From NCBI GenBank assembly GCA_965153455.1, contig OZ234497.1, forward strand, positions 13,316,302-13,380,301: a stretch of 64,000 bases of DNA, given 5' to 3'. The DNA is from Sphagnum compactum. Lineage: Eukaryota > Bryophyta > Sphagnopsida > Sphagnales. Position numbers and translations under genes: made by a program. How positions within the stretch are numbered: position 1 is the first letter of the stretch; the number at the start of each line of letters is the position of its first letter. The notes beneath the pieces were generated by a model. It was not told the origin of the DNA. It saw only the letters and a program-made list of their open reading frames with translations, and ran no database searches. This document shows positions 33,670 through 47,020 of the stretch, one piece after another.

Positions 33670-35629
33670 TAACTTCTTGTTTCTCTTTTGTAATGACACC
33701 CAACCACATGATTTGCACAACGTGAGAATTTGAGTCATGAGTTCCAGTCCTTTTTTCATGTTTTTTTTCTGGTCAATTTTGTGATGCAGCCACACTGGAG
33801 ACCATTCCAAAACATAATTTTCCATAATTAGGAACATTTTTGTACAGGACTATTTTAGACAGAAATGTGGTGAAACTCTCCCCCAAAAAAATATTTTTGG
33901 GACGAAATTTGATGAATGTTTTAGTTAAAAAAGGAATTTGTGACTATTATACATACACAAACACATGTATATAAAGTGTTGCCTTGCGATGATTTTTTGT
34001 CCAAAACAAAAAAAAGAAAGACTGAAGAGTTCTGCTGCATTTCCAGAATCAACAGCACTTGACTCAAGTCTTGATGTTGCTGGGAAGGAAATTTTCTTTC
34101 AGGATTTTGTGATGTAGACAAAGTCACAGTGATCATCCAGAAAATGATTTAGCCAAATTTGGCTACATACTGGAGATACCAAAATTTAAAAAAAACAGGA
34201 CCCATCTATATTCATGGCTACCTAGTGGAACTTATCATAAAAATCTGGCGATTTGAATTTTCTTTTTTCAATATCTGGCAAATTTGGGCCATATTTTCGA
34301 TGAAAGTTCCTTCTTTGTATAGGTCAAAATCATATTTTTCAGGTTAAAATTTGGCACAAACACCCCAATAAAAAGTCACTGTTGCTTGGTGCTCAAGACA
34401 TAAATCATCAAAGAAGTAGTATCCTCATTTCAAGCTACAACAAGCTTGTAAGCAATAAGCTTGATCTTGTTGAAAGTTTACAGAAACAAAAGCACAATGA
34501 ATAAAACAAAACACGGAGTGCTCTATTACTTAGTGCTTCAGCAAAATAGTACATAGTCTATGAAAAAACGCTGAGAAAAAAATGATAAACACAGAGTTGC
34601 AGAGATGATGACTACTTAGCACTACAGATCTAAGCAAGATACACACAAATTCAAAAATCAGAAAATCACTATGCAAGAAAAACTCCTATCAAGTAACCCT
34701 GAAAACAAATGCCTTGTTGCATGTCTCTAATGTCATATTCGTGGTGCATACGGAACAGAAGGATGTAAAATTATTAACAAGACCTTCCTACAAGCTTGGA
34801 CCTAGATGTGGTCTGTCAATTTACATACTTCTACACAGAATGACAATGTAAGGGATCTGAGTTCTAGAGGGTTGGGCATGTTGCATTGTTGAAAGTGCAC
34901 TGTGGGAAGATTGCAATATTGGGTAAGAAGTCTTTGAATCTGAATTGTTGAGTTCCATTGAAGCAAAGAGCAGTCTAGATCTGCAAAGAAGAGTAGCATT
35001 TAAGAGAGATGATCAGGCATTGGGTGGCTAGTAGCCTTGTGACTCTTGGGAAATGCGAAGTAATCTGAGATGAATCCGGGTTGTAGATGAGTCTATTGGG
35101 TTGAGTGGCTATTGAGTATGCATTGCATTACACGGCATTTTTGGGAGCTCAAAAGATCTAATGAACACAAAGAGAGAACTAACCTCAGGCCAGATCTCAA
35201 GATTCTTGGTGGAATAGGTCTAGTTGGATATCTTAACAGAAAATGGTTGGACTTAAGGACTTGCTGAAGTTACTTATTATAGGAATGTGTAGTATGCAGA
35301 TTGTTGTTCAAGATAAAACACTAGCAACTCTGTTGTGTTCACAAGAATTGAGTGCATAATTAGGTTTAGGGTTTAGGGGTTTAGAAAAAATGTGGTGAGA
35401 AATTTTTTGCAGTTCTCTCTTTTTGTATAAGAGAAGGGTTTGAGTTTAGACCTTTCTCTAAATTTCAGGCCCTTCCCCCAGCCTAGCAGCCTTGGGACAG
35501 GAATCTCAATTCCCAAAAGGGTCTAAAATCAGACCTTTCAATTACGTAAAGAAACATCATGTTTTCCCATTTGTCTTCTTTGTTCTTTTACAACTTTCTT
35601 GAACCCTAATTGTTCCTTTCAACATTTTT
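33670..35629. other. Unassigned DNA with a palindromic-family copy
   Basis: At 34130-34170, GTGATCATCCAG, ATGATTTAGCC and AAATTTGGCTAC form another copy of the AGCCAAATTTGGCT family. From 34380 to 35600 the sequence is more complex but holds no frame with a domain; it may be a retroelement fragment. Confidence 0.35.
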
Positions 35630-36860
35630 TTCTTTTGTTTTATGGTTTGTGATGTTTCATGATTACCTCAAAAGCTCTACCTATCTTGCTCTTCATCTTC
35701 TCTGAGCATGCATCATCTCTTTGCAGACCATTCAACAGAACTTCACTCAAACACTCTTCAATGTGTTGTTGTATTTCTTTATGTGGTTTTTTTCATTCTT
35801 TGGTTTCATAAATTCTTAACTATGTATGTATTTGGGGTGAAATCACACTGTGGTGACTACCTTTTCAAAAAAAAAAAGGTTAACTATTATGATATATATC
35901 TCTCAAAATGTGATGTATTAATTTTAAGTTTAAATTTTGGTTGTTGGGCCTTAAAATTATGATTTTGACAAGGCTAATGCTATTTAATATTATTGAAATA
36001 ATAGTAATAATAGTAATAATTTGAATTCAAGGAACCATGAATATATTTATGGTATACATAACATAACAAAGTTCGTTTCACATTTCATATTACACTAGGC
36101 ATTTGGTCTAATTAATCATTCATATAAATGTCTGAAATGAATTTTATGAATTGGTCCAACTCATAATGCTTGTCATTTTCCATTTCAAAGTGATTGTTTG
36201 TTAAATTTCAATTTTTTACATACTTATAATCAACACTTTGAAAAAAAAATCATTTGTGAAATGAAAATTATCTAATGTTTGACATGGTTCACAAACATGG
36301 TTCAAAGTATGTGGATTCACATGTGAAATAGTCACTACAAATTGCATAAAGGTTTCAAATAATGTCAAAAAATTGAAATATATTTGTATTTTTTAGTACA
36401 ATGAAATTACATTGTACACAATTATAAACGCTATTTTTGTACAAATATATTCGAATCCACCATGATATACATAGAATAAGTTAGTTTGTTTTTTATTTTA
36501 TTGCTTGGGTTATGCTTTACCATAATAAGCAAAAACATTGTGAAATTCCTATGTGTTGACATGGTTTAGGCTCAAAAACGTTCCACCTAGGAAAGCATTA
36601 CATAAAGGGGGTCATCATAATGTGTTTTTTTTTTGTTACACTTCCATTTTGTTGATCGTGCAAAAGCTTGCTTGTTTTGTTTCAATGTCTTTTGTTTTTG
36701 GCTTGTGATATTTCATGATGACCTCAAGAGATCTTCTCAACTTCATCATTCATTTTGTTTTCATCAAACATGCATCATCTTGACACTTAACATTCAGTTT
36801 TTTCATTGTTTTCATGTTCAATGAAACTTTCTTCATTTGAACTCTCTTCACTTCCCTTTT
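35630..36860. repeat. Two copies of a GTTTGTGATGTTTCATGATTACC repeat in AT-rich DNA
   Basis: At 35640-35770 and 36690-36860 the same words recur in order: TTTGTGATGTTTCATGATTA or CTTGTGATATTTCATGATGA, then CCTCAA(A/G)AG, AGCATGCATCATCT or AACATGCATCATCT, and CTCTTCA. The copies are diverged and about 1,050 bp apart. Between them is AT-rich DNA with no gene. Confidence 0.55.
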
Positions 36861-37305
36861 TTTTTTTTTGGTTGTTTCTTAGGTATGTGTTTTTTTGTTT
36901 TGCAATGTTGTTGTGGTTTTGTTCTTGTTTCGACAAGTGATCATTACTTCTCACTATTAAGAGCATGTAGTTTTTGTAATATCGGCCTTTTTCTTCATGT
37001 TTTGTGTTGACAACATTGTTCTTCAAACTTTTGTTATTTTTTCAACATGGCTTCTTCTTCCACAAAACATTTAGCAAGTCTTTTGTTAAAAAAATAGTTT
37101 TTGCAACTTTGTACATTTTTCACCATGCTTATTCCTTTGTTTTTTTTTGTTCATTTTTTTCCCTTAATTTGCAATGTTTTCTTTTGTTGAACCTACTTCA
37201 AAAAAGCATTATTGTGATGTTCCTAATGAGAGCACACATATGGTCATGGAATTTTTTCCTTATAGTAATCATTTTAATAATGTGCAACCTTCTCATTTCA
37301 CTAGG

Positions 37306-37448
37306 AGAAAAACTATCATTTTCAATCAATTTTTGCAATTAAAAAATGTCATTTGTAACTAAAAATGAAAAATGTTGTTTGCAACTAGAAAGTTAGTTTA
37401 AACAAAAAATTTCAATTGCAAAAATTGATTGTAAATGATAATTTTTCT
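37306..37448. mobile_element. 143-bp inverted-repeat element (foldback/MITE-like)
   Basis: The arms 37306-37340 and 37414-37448 are 35-bp inverted repeats with about two mismatches. Both contain CAATCAATTTTTGCAATT in the same sense when the right arm is reversed. The 73-base centre holds a short direct repeat (ATGTCATTTGTAACTA, ATGTTGTTTGCAACTA). No clear target duplication was found. The arms overlap short spurious frames at 37004-37362. Confidence 0.65.
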
Positions 37449-40400
37449 TTTAGGGTCTAAAGTTTCTTAAGTATACCACAATCTTGTCACAAGGTTACCT
37501 TTTTCTTGTTTTTTTTACCTAGATTTTTTTTCACCATGTAAATACACATTCATGGATGATTATGATGGTATTGAGAATTGTAGTGGTTTAAAATATAATA
37601 CTTATAAAATATTTGACACTTTTTGATTCATTAGTTTTGATGTGGATCAAAATATAAAGAAAAAAATACTACAATATAGACTAAGTCCTTTTTGTTTTGG
37701 GTGGTAGACCTTAAAGGATTTCACCTTGTAGTGTTTTTAGATTTACATTCTTGTGCAACAAGACCTATAATTCTTTATAGTTTTCATGCTACTATTGATA
37801 TAATTCATGTGAAGTTGGAGAATGATTTCTTTGGATTGTTTGTTTAATTGCCTAATGGTGTTCAATCTTTTGAAATAACTATTCGAATATTTTGAATGTT
37901 TTTGCAAGTTTTTACCAATCCTTGTTCTCCATTAACTATTTAAAAAATTTATGTGAATGCTAGTGATGTTTCTTGTAGACCCTTTCTACAATTAGGATTT
38001 AAAGTTCTTGATGCTAGTAGTTCAAATGAACTTTATTTGCATCATATAATTTCTATTGATGTAATTAATGTTATTCATGTTGCTTATCCTACTATTGATC
38101 TTGTTGATGTTTAGGCTAGTAATGCCATGGAAATTGTTACTCCTAATTATGCATCTCAAAAATTTCAATTTTTGGACATTGATGACAAAGAACAAGATGT
38201 CAACAAAACTGATTGAAGATTCACAAACATGCTAAAATGTGGGCTATAATTGCTTTTGACAAGTGGCAAGAATTTTGAGGTTGTGACATAGAAAAATTGA
38301 TGACAAATCCTTTAAAAAATGCACATATTTGGTATTATTGAAAATGTTCATGGTCATTCTTCAAGTTGCAAAGAAAAATGGGCCTGCTTTGTATTCACCA
38401 ATAAAATATGTATGCTTGATTACAATTTTGTAATTCAATTTGTTGTAGATTATCTTATTTTGTTTAATTTTATATTTTGTTCTTTTTATGTTTTGTTGTT
38501 GAACAAATCTAAAGCTATTACAAAAATTTCACACAAAAAACTATTGTAGGATGCATATAAAAAAGAAAAAGGAATTGGTTGTATGTGATGTTTTTTAGTT
38601 TGCATTTTAAAATTCAAAATGGATTCTCTTGTTAGCCAATGGCCTCACTTGCATCCTTTGCATTTGTAAGTTCAACCTTCTTTGGGTTTGCCTGTTTGTC
38701 TTTTCATAAACACCTTAACACATTCCAACATTTTCATCAATGTTAGGTTTTGACGTGTGAAGTTAGTTAAAGATGAAACAACTTTGTGAGGATGTATTAT
38801 GGGTCTTAATAGAAACATATATAAATCTAATGTTTTGTTAATTAAGGAAGAGAGGAAGATATTAACATAGGATATTTGTTAGCTATAACACCAATAGGGT
38901 CGAACTTATGATTTAGGTATTTATGCATGAGATTTTGAGGACTTTTCTATCATGTGGTTTCCTACTATTCTAGAAATCATATTTTGCCAAAAGGTTTTTA
39001 AAAATTGGTGAATTGACATAATAAAGTGTTCTGCAAACATGCATTGACTTATTATTCATTGCCTTATTATTGATGTTATTGATTAGTTTAATGAACTTGC
39101 AAGGTGATAACTTATTAATTAACCTTTTGGTGAGGCCCTGTCTTACCCCTTGTTCCTACACCTTAAACATAAGTGGCAATGTTCCAATGAGATATGGTTT
39201 ACCATTGCAAATTTGGTGGGTTGAAACCAATTATGTTTTATTGTGGGCAAGCTTAACAAATTGAAAAACAAAGCCAACAAAGGCATCAAAATAACTTGAA
39301 TGGAAAAAGCCTTTGCTCCAAGGGAATATGGCATGGAGGTGACCAAACATTGAAATCCCATTTTTCATGGGAAGTAAATGCTTCCACTCTTTCTTTTTTA
39401 TTTTCTTTCTATTTAGAGAAGGAAGATTGATTGAATAAAGGGTGCAAAGTTATGTCGAGGAAATGACAAAAAAATACCAAGCAAAAATGTTGGCAACTTT
39501 TTTTCCCAGAAGGGTGCTTTTACTTTTTCTTTTGCTTTTTGTTTTAGTCAAGTTGTTTTTTTATTTTGCTCATTCATCCAACTACTATATTTTTGTTTGA
39601 CTTGTTCTTTGCATTTTTTTAATTTTTTAATTTTTTTGGTTTTGGTAATTATAGTTAAAATCTAGTTAACAACGACAATAAAATCACTACTATTTATTGC
39701 TTTGCATCCTTACATATTGTTTCTTTTTTTTAAATGTTATTTCTCTTAAAGTTCATCATTCTAACTTTTTATCTTTACTTTTTGTCTAGGTATAACCACA
39801 TAGATAAACATTTTCAAAATAAAATTTACAACAAATTATAAATGACAAATTAGAATGTAATCATTTGCTTTAGTGTGAAGAAGCATTAAGTGATAAACGA
39901 ATTGCATACAAGAAGCTTATAAATTCATTTTTAAAACAAAATCTTGACAATAGAAAAAATATAAGATTGATGGATTTTTTCCCTAAATTGCTTGCTTTTT
40001 CCTCCTTTCTCCATTTGAAATTGAAAATTAATGATTGATGAATATTTGTGGGGGGGCACTTATTTTTGTCACATATGTGTGTCAAACGACTATTTTGCAG
40101 GGGGTATTAGATTTTGGATTTACATTTTCCCTCGCCCTATTATTATCTAATTTTCTAATATGCATATATTTTAGCCACCCTATATTTGTTTATTATTTTT
40201 TCTAGAATCCAATTTCAGTACCCTATATTATTTAAAAAAATTAGATTTACATAATTCGAAGCTAGAAAAGTTTGGAGGTTAAAGCAAAAATGAAAGCATG
40301 GAATGTAATTGAAATGAAAAAAATTACAATTTACACAATTATTAGTCACAAATTCATCTAGAGAATTTGCATCAATACACTCTAACCAATAGATGTTTTT

Positions 40401-43280
40401 TTCCTTCGCATAGTTCATAGTGACAATAGATATAATAGAATTTACATCCACCCAATTAGTATCAATTACATCATACTTAAATTTAAGATTACCACGTGAT
40501 TTACTAAACTAGTTTAATACTACCATGATAATAAGGCCCCCAATTGTTTTCTCAGCTATTACATTAAGCTTGTTCATCAAATCAATGGGTTGTCTTGAAA
40601 GGCCCCATCTATTTCTGATTCTTGTCCTAGTTCTTTACACTCTCCCTAACCACCATGTTCCATTACTTGTGTCATTACAAATCCGAATGGGTTTTCCAAC
40701 TCTTGAATGCTCACTTAAATGTCCTAAAACCAGTTTTGCCTCTTAATTTATTGACCCTATAAGTATCACATACAATCAAAAGACAATTAATCAACATTAT
40801 TTCATAATAATTGAACTTACTAATAACTAATACCTTTATTTTGTAATGCACATGTTATCTTTTTTATAAAAAAATTCTAATATTACAAATTTACACATAC
40901 CCTATATTTATTATAATATGATTTTCAAAATATAAATCACCCTATTTTTTAATTAATTAACTTATAATTTCTACCTCACAACAATATATTGAACCTTATA
41001 TTTTTACCCATGTATTTTCTACTTTTTTTTAGTAGTGTCCCCTTTAAACGAATGTTTTGAAAGTGATTTCCTTGAGTTTTTGTAATAATAAATAATTCTT
41101 AAATTGATTGTTTTAGTTTTTACATGAATATTTGATTTAAATCAATTCTTTCAATTCTATAACATTAATCAACGTAATTTTATATTGATGATTCAATAGT
41201 TTGGGTAGTAATAGTCATTGATCTTCAAATTGAAAATTCTTTTTAGTTTTTGCAATAAAAATTAGTGGACATTTGATTGATGATTGTGTTAAGTCTTTAG
41301 AATAGCAAGTAGTTATTCTTTGAATTAATGTTAATGTTTATTCTTGATGTTTAGTTTTTGTAACAATAATTAATTGTGCTTTGAATTTTTATTTTAAATT
41401 GTATATTGGGACCAAAATATGAGTAACTTGATTCTTATCCTTTTTCGTACTTTCTCCATTGTACATGGCAATCTTATGACGTTTCTTCATGTTTCTTCAT
41501 ATACAAAAGATGGCGTTCTTTTCTTGTGTCCAATTCAAATTTTGCAATTACATTGTTGATGATCTTGAATCAATTTGTAAAATCAAGTTTTCAGCAAATC
41601 CTGATTGTTTCTTTATGATTTCATTTTTTTGCAAATCATAAAGATTGAAATTTTCTTGCAACAACTTGAATTCAAAATCATTGATGTTCCTACTTTTGAT
41701 GTTGTTTATTTACTTTTGAAGTAGAGGTTTTTCGTATGTCTAATGCACCCACTATTATTCCTAGTTCTAGTATTGAGAACTAATTAGTTGTTCAATTTGA
41801 AGATGTTACTAAGAAATCATTTGTTGATTTGAATATGCATTCTAGAATAAAATGTTTGAAAAATGAACATCCTAAGTACAAGGAATGCCTAGATTCAATT
41901 ATTGACCATGTGCCACTTGGAGTTGTCAACATGAATATAAGCTTTGGCCATATCTTTAGTAATTTGTAAAACTACCTTAATACAATCAATTATGTGGGTG
42001 ATCCCAAGGTTGTTCTTGGTTCAACACATTTTCAAATCCTTTTGACATAATATAGTTCTATTTCAACATCAAGAAATTGTACCTTTGATGAGTTTTGGAT
42101 TTGGAAGCTCTTGATTTTTATTCACTTGAGGCCATGCATCTTTTCACTTTAGTTAACATTTTTGTTTCAATATATGGATACCTCACAAAACTAATTTTTT
42201 TCCCCTAGTTGAGATGGTTTTCAATGCCATAGACTTTTGAAACATCCATAGTTTTGATTCATTTTCCTTTTTTATACATTTGTTTTCATGTTTTTAGCTT
42301 TGATTTGATCATTTGGATTCATTTTTTATAAGTTTGCAAGAAACTTGGATTTGTTGTTGATAAGTTTGCAAAAACTTTGATGCACATTTGGGTTCGAACT
42401 TTGATGTTTTTTTAAAAAAATTATGTTTGCTTGTTTTTGAGTTTTTCTGTGTAGACATGTAAAAAAAGATTTTTTTAAAGATTTTTTTTCTATATATTAA
42501 AAAATGTTAAAGAAAATAAAATGTGTGTTTAAATTTTTTAACAAGAACATGATAGGCTTACAAAAAGTCATAAGGTCATGTCGACCCATTGATCGGGATC
42601 TTACACAAGCCATCAGATTTCATGGGAGGTTATCTCAAAAGAATGATGAAAAATAGATGGGGGAAAACATGACAACTTTTTATGATTACACAAGGGTTGT
42701 GACCTAAACCCAACCCAACACCATTTTGGTGGTACTGTTAGAAAAACCAAACCATGAACCAAATCATGGATTGGACCTTTGTTAGAACTGAAAACAAAAG
42801 CTGAATTGGATCCAAAATTTGAAAATAAACTCTTGAGAATAGGTTGAATTCCCTAATGTAAGAACATTGAACTTTTTTGAAAAGTCATAAGTACTAGGTA
42901 AGTGGTTTTAATTTGTTGTAAAACTCAATATCTTCACAATTTTCAATTTTCAACTTATTATAAAGCTTTGTATTTGTAAAATTTTTAGTCTTGAGAAGTG
43001 TTAGCATGCACATAGAATTGAACCCTATTTTCAAACTAGGCCTTAAAGAATTTTTAAAAAATTATCAAAACCAAAACCACAAGTTTAAAATTTTGAAGAA
43101 CTAGGTTCAAACCCACACTAGAAAACCTACCGATTTTTTTAAAATATTAAATCTGGGATGGAAGGTTTTTTCAAAAAGGAAGGAACCAACCAACACTGAA
43201 AATAACTATGTATCTACTAACAACCCACTTGGTTAGTGGGTAGATAGTAAGAAGAGCATTGAGCTAAGCACCATGGGTAG
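37449..43280. other. Long AT-rich stretch without a recognisable gene
   Basis: Nearly 6 kb with only short frames. Two places look faintly protein-like. 38140-38330 reads FQFLDIDDKEQDVNKTD, then across shifts HKHAKMWAIIAFDKWQEF. 41735-41970 reads FEDVTKKSFVDLNMHSRIKC and KNEHPKYKECLDSIIDHVPL. I cannot name either; both are probably old transposon ORFs. 40215-40451 (minus, 78 residues) has no domain. T-rich and A-rich runs are common. 42720-43160 is rich in GAACC/AACCAAA words. Confidence 0.4.
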
Positions 43281-43375
43281 CTACTGGAACCCAACAAAAA
43301 ACTGTTTCCTGACCAGTTACATTCCATCTTTCATCCTTCATGGTGCAATGGTGGGTGCTGATTTCCTCTGGCCCT
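43281..43375 (-). repeat. GTGAACCAACACC-family dispersed repeat, minus-oriented copy
   Basis: Read on the minus strand it gives GGGCCAGAGGAAATCAGCAC, then CCACCATTGCACC, ATGAAGGATGAAAGATGG and GGTCAGGAAACAG. The same order appears on the plus strand at 49314-49375. Confidence 0.7.
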
Positions 43376-44314
43376 AGGTACTCTGAGATTGAGTAACTAG
43401 GAGTATAATTTGGTTTGTGCATGTTCTGGTTCTTAATATATATATATTACCATAGTACTACCTTTATCATGTCAGCATAAATTAATTTATTTTTTGGCTT
43501 GTCAAGTTTTTAAAATAATAATTATTTATTATTTGTGCTGAAGTTTTAATAAAACCAAAAGTTCAATTGTCAGGTTTTGAATCACAAAGCTTACAGCTGA
43601 GGCAATCTAGACACACTATACTGTTCCATAATATTGATAAATTTTAATTTAATATTTTTTATAATCATTACATGCCAAAAATTTCAGAATTAAAAATCCA
43701 AGTGCCAAAAAATTAAAATTTCAAATCTAACTAATTTTTTGACAATTTGTTGCCAAAATGGTAAAGGTATATATATATAAGTTTAAAAACATTTGAAGCT
43801 GGGGTTAGTCATGTTGTTAGTTTGTCATCAAATTTCAAGTGTAGTTTTCTTTTGTGAATAATAAATTTGGTAGTTGGAGTGGGCAGGGTAGTTGTTATTT
43901 TTGGGACCTGTTTCAAGTATGCAAGTTTTTTTCTTTTGGTATGGGTTTAAGGAATGTAGTTGGAATAGGTAGGCACTTTTTATTGGCTGTAAAACACGAG
44001 CAATTAGAAAATTTTAATTTTGGGCTAAGGGTACCTAGTTAGAACTATACCCAATGTGGGATGGGTCCCATTTAGGAATTTTCTTTTAAAAAATAAAAAT
44101 AAAAATAAACAGGGAACTGAGACTCTTGAATAACAGGATCCAGAACTAGACTTGAAAATCAATCTATACAAAATTTTAAAGATCCCTCAGACTGAAACTT
44201 GCATTCATAAGTATACACCAGACCAACATTGGTAATGCACAGGTTCAAAATAATTTAATAAATAAATAAATAAAAGGAAAAACACCCAGCAAGGGAAAAA
44301 GAGACTAAAAAGAA
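43376..44314. repeat. Copy of the 21270-21560 repeat within unassigned DNA
   Basis: 43490-43770 matches 21270-21560 in order (GTGCTGAAGTTTT, TTATAATCATTACATGCCAA, GACAATTTGTTGCC). A short TA run occurs at about 43437-43448. No gene is seen; the 62-residue frame at 43854-44042 has no motif. Confidence 0.5.
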
Positions 44315-44519
44315 GGACAATTTTAAATTCACACCTTTTTTGGTTAAATTCACACCCTTTCTGTGTGGGGTCTGTGGTCAATCAGGGCACAACTCGAGAA
44401 CTTGCCCACAGAAGTAATTGAACTGATAAAGGAACATACTCTTAAAGTTTAATCTGCATAAAATCAGACACGTGAAGGGTGTGAATTTAACCAAAAAAGG
44501 TGTGAATTTAAAATTTTCC
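44315..44519. mobile_element. 205-bp MITE with 45-bp terminal inverted repeats and 8-bp target duplication
   Basis: The arms 44315-44359 and 44475-44519 are inverted copies with a single difference at position 4 (GGAC versus GGAA). Both flanks carry AAAAAGAA (44307-44314 and 44520-44527), an 8-bp direct repeat that fits a hAT-type target duplication. Each arm contains AAATTCACACC twice, separated by a T-rich spacer ending GGTT, so the arm itself is an internal direct repeat. The centre (about 115 bp) has no ORF. It is non-autonomous; no hAT transposase is seen in the window. Near-identical arms suggest recent insertion or constraint. Confidence 0.88.
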
Positions 44520-46950
44520 AAAAAGAAAGGACCTAAGTCCAAACACAAGACCACACACCCCCAAAGTGTAGAACGCACAATGGGGAGCCTTAAGAGCAGA
44601 AAACACGAGACCTAGGACCTAAATCCATCACCAGTAGCACAAAACAAATCGTGCAAGGAGATGAGCGAAAAATCTGGAAGGACACCAAACTTAGAAAAGG
44701 CCTTGCCAGCTGCTACAACCAACTGCCTGATGCAAGATAGTGGTAGCCTGAACTCTCTGAAAAGCCACTGACATCCTCTGCTTATAAAATGATCGTACTT
44801 CAAAGGAGTGAGTACTTTAACATTATGCTACGTTTTGCTCTCACAATCCTCCACAGAGTTCCACTCATTTTGTATAGGACAAAAGAGTTGTATTCCTTCT
44901 CTTCCAGCATCAGACTTGAGCTTCAGGACTGCCATTGGCAAAGGAATCTATGCCTTGTATCCAATATTAATCTCATTTGAAAGAACAACAATACATAAAG
45001 AATGGTCTCAATGCACACTTTCAACCACAAAAATTGGTGATAGAGCAACCTACCACTCAAAAGGCTTCTTTAAAAGCCAACGAGATGACCATACTAGGTA
45101 TACGGATGTCTCAGAGCTTGCAGTTAAATGTGGTGTTCATTAGCTGCCATTGATGTGAACAGAAGAGAGTTGATGGAAAATGAGACTATTTTCGATCTCT
45201 AGAAAGCAAGCATGAGGATTATTGTCCATGAATTGACTTTAAACATCCCTAAAGGGAGAATAGCAAAGTCAACAGAAGCAAATGATTTATCTTTTTCAGA
45301 AGAAGTGAGATGGCAAGTTCAAGTGGGTTTTTTAGAGTAGAAAGTTAGCAAATTGGACAAATAATTTGAAGGAAATGACTTTAGTGTAGGAGAAGGGGTC
45401 TGCATTTAGTCCCTTCAAGGAATTATTTCGACCCTTCGACGCCTTCACTCAATTCCTCAGGATGGGAGGAGCCTCAATTCCCTCCACCTACTTACATAAA
45501 AGCCGGGATTTTCTTCCCAGTTTTTTCCTTTAAAAAAAATCTGGACACTTACAATTTGGTAAGGTCCTCGTGACCATTAGCTGGGATGTTACAAAGCTTG
45601 TAAGGTCCCACACCTGAGAAGCAATGAAAAAAGACAAAGGGAAAATCTCAACGGTTCTTTACAACATCCAAAAAAGCCATGAGGCCAAATGACAGGAGAA
45701 GTCCAATAACAAAAGCATTTGATTCCAATAGCAACAACGAAATTTGTATAAAAATGAATGAGGCCGTCTAGTGCCAAAAACAGCCCTGAGACCTAACTAA
45801 ACTACTGGAAAATTATAATCACAAAATAACGTATCTAACAAGAAACATTTTTGTTTCACTCAAATATATCATTACTTTACCCTTATATGACTCCATTCAA
45901 TTTCCCCATAATTAAGAGTTAAAAGACTTCACAAATATAACTCTCCAATAATATGTATTAGACTTCCCCGAAATTCATGATGATGTACATACTAAATATA
46001 ATTCCTTATGTCAACAAAACAAGCATAAAATGGAAGGTCATATGGTGACCTTGCTCAATCAAGATCTCTACTAAAACAATTCTATAATTTGCAATTTGCT
46101 TGTACTATGATTGTTCCTTAAGACTCAATAGAGACAAATGCTACCGTTTGTTAAAAAAATGGAGTTATGATATTCCCCACCCCAATCCCGAGTGAAACTC
46201 TCACAACCTCTTCATTAAACATTGAGAAAGATTGCCATTTAAAAAGGTTTTAGCAACAAAATGTGATACACTCCAACTTTTCAAGAGGGCCTTGAGAAAA
46301 CAACTTGGTGTCAAAGGCTTGTTGATTGGGGATTTTGACAATATCTTTCGGAATTTGATGATAAATTCTTGGAATATGCAATGAGGAGTTTAGGGATCAT
46401 TAATGGCAACAAACTTTGGGATTTCTTTTGAGGATACACATTTGAATTTTGTTTCAAAGGATATTCTTCAAAGTGCTTATGGGTCCACAAATATGGGAAA
46501 TCATTGCAAAAGCATGAACAACAATTGAGATGAGTACTTTAGGAACATAATTGAGAATTTTGAGAATAACTGTACAAAACCTTTAATTGAGCAATTTTTT
46601 TAAAAATCATGTACACCCCCCATCATTGAGGACCATCATTGCAAACTGATAAGTCTTATGATCTTTTGCAGGATAAGCAACCAAGAATGGATAAAACTCA
46701 AAATATTGTTCTAAACCCATTGCCTCATTTTGCAAGAAAGCCAAAGAGCAACAAAATGATCACATTACAAAACCAAAAAAGTTGAGTTGAACCAATCTTA
46801 AGGACCTCACTAAATCTTTGTAGCTCAATGTGAGTGAGTTCATGTGCAAGCACAAGTGAAGCTACTAGAAACATTGAACCCATAAGCACATTCCATCTAG
46901 TGTTGGTAGGTTCTAAGAATTAGGTAGGTCCAAGTTATAGGTTAGGTTCT
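44520..46950. other. Unassigned intergenic DNA
   Basis: Frames at 44612-44803 (minus), 44808-45143 (plus, 111 residues) and 45589-45777 (minus) show no domain. From 45380 to 45500 pyrimidine- and GGAGG-rich words occur. Nothing is assigned. Confidence 0.35.
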
Positions 46951-47020
46951 AGGGTCACAGTGAACCAGCACCCATTAGCACACCCTGAAAGATGGATGAT
47001 AAGTGGTCACGAAACTAGAA
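46951..47020 (+). repeat. GTGAACCAACACC-family dispersed repeat copy
   Basis: AGTGAACCAGCACCCATTAG, CACACCCTGAAAGATGGATG, then AAGTGGTCACGAAAC. It follows a GGTAGGT stretch, as other copies do. Confidence 0.7.

Noticed and set aside
33720-33770. GAGTTCCAGTCC-like stretch as a possible tRNA T-arm
   Set aside because: No acceptor or anticodon arms can be placed around it. No tRNA was found by eye anywhere in the window.
44808-45143. 111-residue plus-strand frame
   Set aside because: No recognised motif, in unassigned repeat-like DNA, with an overlapping frame. Not supported as a gene.
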